Of a stretch of 9,746 nt of DNA, positions 1 through 5,908 are shown in pieces. The stretch's first letter is position 1, and the number at the start of each line of letters is the position of its first letter. The notes beneath the pieces were generated by a model. It saw only the letters and a program-made list of their open reading frames with translations. It made no database searches and was not told where the DNA came from. The stretch spans positions 1 to 9,746 of the forward strand of contig DAIEQT010000424.1 in the NCBI GenBank assembly GCA_027347545.1, written 5' to 3'. This DNA is from Ignavibacteria bacterium (lineage in GTDB: Bacteria > Bacteroidota > Ignavibacteria > Ignavibacteriales > Melioribacteraceae). The position numbers were made by a program, and so were the translations under genes.

Positions 1-825
1 TAGAGGCGCGGAGCCTTCGTAGTGGTTGTTCACACTAAGGTAGACATCAATATTTCTTTCGAGCAGTTCGCCAATCATTTCCACTAGGCGCAACAGTTCT
101 TCATCTTTAGATTCAAGAATTTTATTCCATTCGCCGCCGCTTCTGGTTTCAATCCCTTTTTTGTCTTCACCTTGCAAACGTATTACAGCGTAATCTTTAA
201 TATAGTCTTTGTAACGTTTGTGAAGATCGGAAATATCCGGCATATCGTAACCTTGCAGAAAGACGTGCGCAATTTTACTTTCGCGTAAAAAAGAAAAGTA
301 ATCTTCGTTAAGATAAGCCGGGTTGCGTGTTTCAATTGCAAAGCGAAAACCGGCGGGAATCTTTGCAATAAACTCTCTCAGCAAACCATGAAATTCAATC
401 TGCGATTTCATCTTTTGCTTGCTGAAATACTCAAACTGAAAAATGAGCGCGCCGAGATTATGCCGGAGAGGTTTTAGAGTGCTCAAAAATTCTTCCAGCA
501 GATCGTTGGAAAGAAAATGCCCGTTGGGAATTAGCTCTTCTTCGTTTTCACTGTGGTTAAGATGTGTTAGCGTAATGCTGTTTGGAATTTTTATGCTGAA
601 CTTAAAATCCTTGTGAACGGAATTCTTATACGCCGTTACCATTTCCGGTTTGGGCAGTACAACTTTATTATTTCCGTGAAGAGAGAAATACCATTGCTGA
701 ACTTCGACTGCATCGTAACACTCGGAATATTCCTTTAAATAATTAATATCCGGATTATTGGAGTAAACCAATCCTCGCCACGAGTCATATTTCCATCCGC
801 ACGTCCCAATTCGAAGTTTAGCCAT
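1..825 (-). CDS. DUF72 / YecE-like protein, 3' end cut by window edge
   Basis: My translation from the ATG at 825 stays open for 275 codons to the left edge, so the C-terminus is missing. The N-terminus reads MAKLRIGTCGWKYDSWRG, matching the family's opening signature (GxSGWxYxxWRG-like). Near the end comes NNHYEGSAPL, matching the family's closing NNHYEGxAP motif. Between them lie FAIETRNPAY and VIRLQG, also typical segments. The family usually ends shortly after NNHYEGxAP, so perhaps 10-25 residues are lost. DUF72 proteins are predicted TIM-barrel-like cytoplasmic proteins; I know of no firmly established function, so none is assigned. A strong ribosome binding site (AAAGGTGG) sits just before the ATG. 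The gene starts 20 bases after the corA stop, so the two are probably co-transcribed. Family assignment is confident; role unknown. Confidence 0.9.
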   Translation of the reverse strand, partial: MAKLRIGTCGWKYDSWRGLVYSNNPDINYLKEYSECYDAVEVQQWYFSLHGNNKVVLPKPEMVTAYKNSVHKDFKFSIKIPNSITLTHLNHSENEEELIPNGHFLSNDLLEEFLSTLKPLRHNLGALIFQFEYFSKQKMKSQIEFHGLLREFIAKIPAGFRFAIETRNPAYLNEDYFSFLRESKIAHVFLQGYDMPDISDLHKRYKDYIKDYAVIRLQGEDKKGIETRSGGEWNKILESKDEELLRLVEMIGELLERNIDVYLSVNNHYEGSAPL

Positions 826-845
826 TTCCACCTTTCATAAAAATT

Positions 846-1760
846 TTACCATCTTTTCCATTTCCAGAAAACAAAAAACCCGGCAACGGAAATAAGCGCA
901 AGACTCATAATTATGAAGAAAGCCTGAGGATGATCTTGAAACGGAATTCCCACGTTCATTGAAAACGCGCTTACAACAAATGTAGGAACCATAATCATAA
1001 TTGTGATGATGTTAAGAGTCTTCATCAGCACGTTTAAATTATTGCTGATGATGGAAGCCTTAGCATCCATCAGACTTGCGAGAATGTTGGAGTAAATTTC
1101 AGCTTGCTTATAACACTGTGTATTCTCAATCATAATATCGTCAAGCAGTTCAATCTCTTCCAACGTTAAATTTAATTTGGAAGCATTGAGCTTCAGTTTT
1201 TCAATCAGCGCCGTGTTTGTATTAATCGCGTTTTGGTAATAAACCAAACTCTTGCCAAGTGTAAACTGATTTAGCAAGTAACGGTTTTCCATTGCCGTGC
1301 TGATTTTTCTCTCAATCTCATCTGAGAGCATATTAATTACACGAAGGTGATCTATAAAGTGAATGATAGAAGTAAAAATCAGTTTAAGCATAACATCGTT
1401 AAGCGTAACTATCTTATTAAAATGTTTGCCGTGGAAAAGATTAATATCATCATTTACTACTACAATAATTTTGTCTTTGAAAACAAACGCTCCCATAGAA
1501 TTAACTCTGAAAAGAAGCGGCTCGTTAGCAGTGTAATTCTTTGGGATTTTATAAATCATTGCAAGGTGGTCGGGTTCAAACTCCAGGCGTGAAAGTTCAT
1601 CGGCATCTAAAGATGAATTGAGTGTGTGCTCATCGAGCTTGTATTCCTCAACAAGAAATTTCTTTTCGGCTTCATCCGGATTAACATAAATTTTTATGCT
1701 GCCGCCATTGGATGATTCCGGAACAATCTTGTTCTCAAAAATTTTATAAGTCTTTAACAT
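846..1760 (-). CDS. corA: CorA-family divalent metal ion (Mg2+/Co2+-type) transporter with SMN instead of GMN
   Basis: A 304-residue protein with the CorA layout: a soluble N-terminal alpha/beta domain (about residues 1-150), a long helical stalk (about 150-240, including IENTQCYKQAEIYSNILASL), then two membrane helices at the extreme C-terminus (about 243-265 and 280-299) and a short basic tail KWKRW. The segment SNNLNVLMKTLNIITIMIMVPTF is typical of the first pore helix of short CorA proteins. CorA forms homopentameric inner-membrane channels for Mg2+ and sometimes Co2+ or Ni2+. The signature GMN at the end of helix 1 reads SMN here (Ser267-Met268-Asn269), so Asn is kept but Gly is lost; substrate range is therefore uncertain. 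The ATG at 1760 has a strong ribosome binding site, AGAGGTGG. The DUF72 gene follows after 20 bases. The symbol is by family; true orthology to enterobacterial CorA is not implied. Confidence 0.85.
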   Translation of the reverse strand: MLKTYKIFENKIVPESSNGGSIKIYVNPDEAEKKFLVEEYKLDEHTLNSSLDADELSRLEFEPDHLAMIYKIPKNYTANEPLLFRVNSMGAFVFKDKIIVVVNDDINLFHGKHFNKIVTLNDVMLKLIFTSIIHFIDHLRVINMLSDEIERKISTAMENRYLLNQFTLGKSLVYYQNAINTNTALIEKLKLNASKLNLTLEEIELLDDIMIENTQCYKQAEIYSNILASLMDAKASIISNNLNVLMKTLNIITIMIMVPTFVVSAFSMNVGIPFQDHPQAFFIIMSLALISVAGFFVFWKWKRW

Positions 1761-1763
1761 AAG

Positions 1764-1778
1764 CCACCTCTTTAGGTG
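1764..1778 (-). promoter_or_regulatory. corA ribosome binding site inside a small hairpin
   Basis: On the minus strand the sequence CACCT-AAAG-AGGTG ends a few bases before the corA ATG. The right arm is the Shine-Dalgarno sequence (AGAGGTGG), so the left arm pairs with it in a perfect 5-base stem with a 4-base loop. This could lower or tune CorA translation. The stem is short and may be chance; the ribosome binding site itself is clear. Confidence 0.45.
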
Positions 1779-1806
1779 CGGAAGGATTTAACTTTAATTA
1801 CAACTT

Positions 1807-1856
1807 AAGTATTGAGGCACAACTAAGCCAGAAGAAATCCGGCTTACTCAATATTT
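1807..1856 (-). other. Nested stem-loop at the 3' end of the haem-binding gene
   Basis: Two inverted repeats are nested. The outer arms are TATTGAG (1810-1816) and CTCAATA (1847-1853), a perfect 7-base match that extends outward with one weak pair. The inner arms are TAAGCC (1824-1829) and GGCTTA (1841-1846), also perfect. The outer right arm covers the TGA stop of the haem-binding gene (1848-1850). On the transcribed minus strand no U-run follows, so a classical intrinsic terminator is not supported. It may be a 3' end stabiliser, a processing site or a weak terminator separating mfd-haem from corA-DUF72. Confidence 0.5.
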
Positions 1857-2276
1857 TTCGCCTAATGCCCAGCTTTTAATCAACCGTCTTTGATCCAATG
1901 TTAAATTAGCTTTGGGATGCAGCCAGGTATAGTTAGACAACGGCATTTCATCTTTTTCTATTTCTTCCCAAATTTCCTTTTTATACTCTCCTTGTTTCTG
2001 GGAGTACATTTTTCCCCAAGCTGAAAAGTTCAGATGTTCTCTTCCTTCAATAACATGATTTGAAATAAAGAAACTAATAGGCGCAACTTTGCTGTACCAA
2101 GGCCACTTTGTTTCATTTGAGTGACAATCGTAGCAAGCAACTTTCAAAATGTTTTTTACTTCTGCGGATGCTTGCAAATCGTTTGTAACAGGCGGATTGC
2201 TTCTATCTACTTCTATGAATTGTATCCCTATTAAAGCAAGCACAATAAGTATTGTAATTATTCTTGATCTTCTCAC
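1848..2276 (-). CDS. Small membrane-anchored haem-binding domain protein (CxxCH)
   Basis: A 142-residue protein. Residues 1-22 are a basic start (MRRSR) followed by a hydrophobic stretch, ITILIVLALIGIQF, reading as a signal anchor or uncleaved signal peptide; the rest should be periplasmic. A c-type haem motif CYDCH sits at residues 48-52 (Cys48, Cys51, His52), followed by SNETKWPWYSKVAP. Met111 in DEMPLSNYTWLHP is a candidate distal haem ligand. This order (CYDCHSNxTxWPWY, then MPxxxYxxxHP, then a closing helix ending IKSWA) matches the haem-binding domain family Haem_bd (PF14376). The start is GTG at 2276, chosen because it overlaps the mfd TGA in GTGA and has GGGAG 9 bases upstream. The 4-base overlap implies translational coupling to mfd, although no functional link between the two is obvious. 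Electron transfer or haem sensing are possible roles; neither is shown. Confidence 0.85.
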   Translation of the reverse strand: MRRSRIITILIVLALIGIQFIEVDRSNPPVTNDLQASAEVKNILKVACYDCHSNETKWPWYSKVAPISFFISNHVIEGREHLNFSAWGKMYSQKQGEYKKEIWEEIEKDEMPLSNYTWLHPKANLTLDQRRLIKSWALGEKY

Positions 2277-5200
2277 TTGATATTTCTCCCGCTAAATTTA
2301 TTAACCGGTTCTTTATTACTTCCAACTTTAGAAATCACATCTGTAATTTCCTGAACGAAACTAATTAAAAATTCCAAAACCTTCTCGGCTGTTTCAAACT
2401 TATTACCAATCTCAAGCTTTAGTGTTTCATTCGACTGTACAAATTTAATTTCTTTGGAATACTTTGAGTTGATGTGCGTCAAAAGCGGGACGAATTGGTT
2501 CTTGTAAAAATTCTCCTTCTCACCTTTAGGCAGAATAATAATAATCTTCTGTTTCTGAATGATTATCCTTTCCAGCAAAGCAAACGAAGCGTGGAAGCGA
2601 AGTACGGCGGCTTGTATCAATCGTTCAACCGTAAGCGGTGGTCTTCCAAACTTATCGCGCATCTCATCTCTAATCTCATCCAGTTCTTCAATCTTAAGAA
2701 GAGTAAAAAGTGTTGTATAAAAACTTAGACGGTCGGATTGATCCGGCATATAACTGTGCGGAATTCCAAGTTCAAAGTAAGCATCAATAGTCGGCTCGCT
2801 CCGCTCTTGCTGCTTAGGCAAGTCCTGGAATATTTCTTTGAACTCATCTAGCTTTAATTCCTCAACTGCTTCATCAACCATTTTCATGTATAGATCAAAA
2901 CCAACGGTATCAATGTTGCCGCTTTGTTCGGTTCCAAGCAAATTTCCGGCGCCCCGTATTTCAAGATCGCGCATAGCTAAGCTAAATCCTTCGCCTAAAT
3001 CGGTGTATTCTTCTATCGCTTGCAATCTCTTAACTGCTTTCTTTGTAATTGCGTTCAACGATGGAACGAGAAAATATGCGTAAGCTTGCCGGTCGCTTCT
3101 GCCTACTCTTCCTCTTAACTGATGAAGCTCTGCCAAACCGAATCTGTCTGCACGGTTAATAATAATTGTGTTCACGTTTGGAATATCGAGTCCGCTTTCA
3201 ATAATCTTTGTTGAGATGAGCATGTGATAATGTTTGTTCAGAAAACCATAGATAACTTTTTCAAGCTCTGCCGGTTTCATTCTTCCGTGTGCAACGCCAA
3301 TGCTTATTTCCGGCACATACTTTTTAACATAAGCCGCAATTTTTTCTATTGATTGAATTCTATCGTGCACAAAATATACTTGCCCGTTTCTTCTAATCTC
3401 ATTCAATATCCATTCGCGCACCTTTGGAATCTCGAACATTGCAACCTTAGTATAAATCGGTTGGCGGTTTGGGGGCGGCGTTGCCATAATTGAAAGATCG
3501 CGCGCACCAAGCAAAGACAAATTTAATGTTCTTGGTATCGGAGTTGCAGTTAAGGTCAGAGTATCAACATTGGTTTTATAGGAACGAAGCTTCTCTTTTG
3601 CCATAACACCAAAGCGGTGCTCTTCATCTATAATAAGCAATCCCAAATCTTTGAACTTGATGTCTTTGGAAAGAAGGCGGTGAGTGCCTACTACAATATC
3701 AACTTCACCTTTAGAAACTTTCTCTACAATTTCCTTCTGCTTAACTGCTGATTGAAACCGGGAGAGCGCTTCTACTCTAACCGGAAATTGCGAAAGACGA
3801 TTTTTGAATGTATTGAAATGCTGCTCGGTTAAAATTGTTGTAGGCGCAAGAAGTGCAACTTGCTTACCATCATTCATTGCTTTGAACGCCGCGCGAACAG
3901 CAATTTCCGTTTTGCCAAAGCCAACATCGCCGCAGACAAGTCTATCCATCGGATTCTCGCCTTCCATATCACCTTTCACTTCTTCTGTAACTTTTGTTTG
4001 ATCCGGTGTGTCTTCATACATGAAAGATGCTTCAAGCTCACGCTGCCATATTGAATCTCTGCTGAAAGAAAATCCCTTTGCAGCTTTACGTTGTGCATAC
4101 AGCGTAATAAGCTCGCGTGCAGCTTCTTTTATTTTCGCTTTAACTTTCTTCTTCGTGGTTTTCCACTCGCTGCCGCCAAGTACAGAAAGTTTTGGCTGAA
4201 CATTATCTTGTGAAGAAAACTTTTTAACGAGCGAGAGATAATTCAGATTAACATATACAACGCCCCCTTCAGCGTATAAAATTTTAATTGATTCTTGTTC
4301 AATATCACCGATCTTAATTTTTTCCAATCCGGCGTACTGCCCGATGCCAAAACTTTCGTGTACAACAAAATCTCCCCGCTTGATTGAAGCAAAATCCTTA
4401 ACGCGGGATTTTCTGTACTTAGCTTTTGTGCTAAGTTTTGTCCTGTAAGGCTTGTTAAAAATTTGATAGTCGGTTAGTACAAAAAGTTTTGATTGCTTAT
4501 CAACAAATCCGCTTTTGATTGGAAAGATTTGAAGTTTCACAGCGCCGGAATCGAATACTCCAACCATCTCACTTTTGAATTCGCATAGTAAATCATAAAG
4601 ACGTTTACTTTGCAGTTCGTTTTCCACTGCAATTATTGTCTGAAACTGCTTGCTTGTATAATCGAGAAGAATGTTTGAGAGCATTTCATAACTGGAATTA
4701 ATCACAGGCGCATCATGCAGATGAAGTTGAATACGTTCATCTTTTCCCAGCGCGTCTTCAATTACCCATTTCGCATCCTTTTTAAACAACTCTTCAATAG
4801 AAAGCTTTTCATCCTTTACTTGCTCTTGATCGTGATCATGATCCTCGCCTCGCTCGATCCGCCCCGGCAAGCCGGAGGCGTGACGGGCGCGAGTCGAAGC
4901 GGGTTGCTCTAATTCTTCTTCGCTTTCATACAACTCTTCTTTAAGCTCATCATCAATATCATCCGGAAGTTTCTCTTCGCTGCTTACAACATTGAGTTGA
5001 AACGTGTTTTGCAATTCGTATTCATCGGCAAAGATTAACGGATTGTTCAGATAATCAAAAATGTCTCCGAGGTTTTCTTCCACCGGTGCTAAAGATGCGG
5101 CAAGTGTAACACGCTCCAGTTTATCGGCAGAGCGTTGAGTCTCAGCATCAAAATGACGGATTGACTCTATGAAGTCGCCGTCAAATTCCAAACGGCATGG

Positions 5201-5731
5201 CTGCTTTTCACTGTAAGACCAAAAATCAATTATAGAACCGCGCACGGCAAAATCGCCCGGCTGTTCTACATATTTATCTCTGTTATAATTTATCGCATTG
5301 AAGTACTCAATTAAATCATCGTAACTAAGGTTGCCGCCTATTTCAATATTCGTTGTGTTTGATTCAATATTTTGCTTTGTAGGAAGTTTTAGTTTCAGAA
5401 GCTCGTAAGTTGAAAGCAGAACAAAGTTTTTGCGCGAGTTTAGGTCTGTGAGCTTTTCTTGCAGCATTTCGGGAGAAAGATCATCTGCCACAACAACCGA
5501 TTTTTCCAATCCAAGTATCGAGAGCTCAACTTTCACTTCGTTTACTGCTTGCACATCCGGAAGCAGAAGCAAAATTTGGTTTTCTGCGTGAGCAATCTTT
5601 TTAACAAACAAACTTTTGGATGAACCGGAGAATGTAGAAACGTAAACGTGTTTTTCCTTTGCCCTAATTCTATCTTCCAAAACACCAAATGATTCAATCT
5701 TATCAATAATCTGCTCGAAAGGCTGCTTCAT
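2273..5731 (-). CDS. mfd: Transcription-repair coupling factor (Mfd)
   Basis: At 1152 residues it is close to the usual length (about 1150). Mfd is a cytoplasmic DNA translocase that displaces RNA polymerase stalled at lesions and recruits UvrA for nucleotide excision repair. Domains visible in order: a UvrB-like N-terminal module with degenerate P-loop (SGSSKS near residue 37) and the UvrB-type RGSIIDFW segment (about 165); an acidic linker (about 255-320); an RNA-polymerase-interacting CarD-like domain (about 445-515, RGDFVVHESFGIGQY, His458); then the RecG-like helicase with Walker A GDVGFGKT (601-608), DEEH (702-705), LTATPIPRTL, and motif VI QLRGRVGR (871-878); finally the regulatory C-terminal domain. 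The ATG at 5731 has AAAGGA at 5735-5740. The oddity is residues 277-304, encoded by a GC-rich palindromic insertion bounded by a direct repeat, lying in the linker so probably tolerated. All helicase motifs are intact, so the enzyme should be active. Confidence 0.97.
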   Translation of the reverse strand: MKQPFEQIIDKIESFGVLEDRIRAKEKHVYVSTFSGSSKSLFVKKIAHAENQILLLLPDVQAVNEVKVELSILGLEKSVVVADDLSPEMLQEKLTDLNSRKNFVLLSTYELLKLKLPTKQNIESNTTNIEIGGNLSYDDLIEYFNAINYNRDKYVEQPGDFAVRGSIIDFWSYSEKQPCRLEFDGDFIESIRHFDAETQRSADKLERVTLAASLAPVEENLGDIFDYLNNPLIFADEYELQNTFQLNVVSSEEKLPDDIDDELKEELYESEEELEQPASTRARHASGLPGRIERGEDHDHDQEQVKDEKLSIEELFKKDAKWVIEDALGKDERIQLHLHDAPVINSSYEMLSNILLDYTSKQFQTIIAVENELQSKRLYDLLCEFKSEMVGVFDSGAVKLQIFPIKSGFVDKQSKLFVLTDYQIFNKPYRTKLSTKAKYRKSRVKDFASIKRGDFVVHESFGIGQYAGLEKIKIGDIEQESIKILYAEGGVVYVNLNYLSLVKKFSSQDNVQPKLSVLGGSEWKTTKKKVKAKIKEAARELITLYAQRKAAKGFSFSRDSIWQRELEASFMYEDTPDQTKVTEEVKGDMEGENPMDRLVCGDVGFGKTEIAVRAAFKAMNDGKQVALLAPTTILTEQHFNTFKNRLSQFPVRVEALSRFQSAVKQKEIVEKVSKGEVDIVVGTHRLLSKDIKFKDLGLLIIDEEHRFGVMAKEKLRSYKTNVDTLTLTATPIPRTLNLSLLGARDLSIMATPPPNRQPIYTKVAMFEIPKVREWILNEIRRNGQVYFVHDRIQSIEKIAAYVKKYVPEISIGVAHGRMKPAELEKVIYGFLNKHYHMLISTKIIESGLDIPNVNTIIINRADRFGLAELHQLRGRVGRSDRQAYAYFLVPSLNAITKKAVKRLQAIEEYTDLGEGFSLAMRDLEIRGAGNLLGTEQSGNIDTVGFDLYMKMVDEAVEELKLDEFKEIFQDLPKQQERSEPTIDAYFELGIPHSYMPDQSDRLSFYTTLFTLLKIEELDEIRDEMRDKFGRPPLTVERLIQAAVLRFHASFALLERIIIQKQKIIIILPKGEKENFYKNQFVPLLTHINSKYSKEIKFVQSNETLKLEIGNKFETAEKVLEFLISFVQEITDVISKVGSNKEPVNKFSGRNIK
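4820..4910. repeat. GC-rich palindromic element inserted in-frame in mfd, flanked by 7-base direct repeats
   Basis: TTGCTCT occurs at 4820-4826 and 4904-4910; the copies start 84 bases apart, exactly 28 codons. Between them, 4844-4903 is about 77% G+C (46 of 60 bases), while flanking mfd is clearly AT-rich. This part folds on itself. Outer arms CCTCGCTCGA and TCGAAGCGGG pair with one bulge. The inner core CGCCCCGGC-AA-GCCGGAGGCG pairs with one bulged A. The left portion (4828-4843) holds three GATC sites at 6-base spacing, with a fourth at 4856. Removing one 84-base unit restores an uninterrupted acidic linker, EELEQVKDE. In Mfd it encodes residues 277-304, a basic stretch beginning PASTRARHASGLPG and then DHDHDQEQ. 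The likely origin is a small non-autonomous mobile palindrome with target-site duplication; no second copy exists in this window. Confidence 0.7.
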
Positions 5732-5744
5732 AATTCCTTTTCAG

Positions 5745-5756
5745 TATTTTAAAATA
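5745..5756. promoter_or_regulatory. 12-base perfect AT palindrome upstream of mfd
   Basis: TATTTTAAAATA is a perfect inverted repeat ending 14 bases before the mfd ATG. It could be an operator half-site pair or part of a promoter, but AT-rich DNA produces such palindromes by chance, so the call is weak. Confidence 0.25.
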
Positions 5757-5759
5757 GAA

Positions 5760-5798
5760 AACGCCCTTTCCGCCACTAGACGGAAGGTTTTTTGCGTT
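5760..5798 (+). terminator. Terminator-like dyad between divergent genes
   Basis: Arms CCTTTCCG (5765-5772) and CGGAAGG (5781-5787) pair over 7 positions with one bulged T and an 8-base loop, directly followed by TTTTTT (5788-5793) on the plus strand, the geometry of an intrinsic terminator. An outer pair, AACGC (5760-5764) with GCGTT (5794-5798), encloses the T-run, so the structure is also a longer symmetrical dyad. No plus-strand gene ends upstream, so it could block antisense transcription crossing mfd, attenuate lon if transcription starts upstream of it, or be a dispersed palindrome rather than a terminator. Confidence 0.4.
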
Positions 5799-5908
5799 GT
5801 AAAGTTAAGAAACTTATGCCGTAAAATTTTTTGCCGTACTCATTCCCCGCATCTTTAGCGGATTATCTTTATTTTGTGGATAAATTCTCTACAATATTTG
5901 GATAAAAC

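Larger units (their letters stand above)
5732..5908. promoter_or_regulatory. Divergent mfd / lon intergenic control region
   Basis: These 177 bases separate the starts of mfd (minus) and the Lon-like protease (plus), so both promoters are expected here. I find no convincing two-box promoter. On the plus strand TACAAT (5890-5895) resembles a -10 element but has no good -35 partner and lies very near the lon ATG. The lon start has only a weak upstream GGA (5900-5902) and no strong Shine-Dalgarno sequence, in contrast to the other genes in the window. The region also holds a 12-base perfect palindrome and a terminator-like dyad, listed separately. Confidence 0.5.

Noticed and set aside
183..368. 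Minus-strand 61-codon open frame
   Set aside because: Lies within the DUF72 coding region in another frame.
3804..4199. Several overlapping plus-strand open frames opposite the mfd helicase domain
   Set aside because: All are antisense shadows of conserved helicase codons with no recognisable protein content.
4715..4912. Plus-strand open frame of 65 codons spanning the palindromic element, antisense to mfd
   Set aside because: It lies wholly inside the well-supported mfd gene, has no family resemblance and is open partly because of the GC-rich insert.
5820..5860. Repeated GCCGTA (around 5818 and 5833) and a weak CCGC/GCGG hairpin upstream of lon
   Set aside because: Repeats are very short and the stem is only 4 pairs; nothing distinguishes them from chance.
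5890..5895. TACAAT as the lon -10 promoter box
   Set aside because: No -35 partner at suitable spacing and it would leave a leader of only a few bases; noted in the control region but not called as a promoter.
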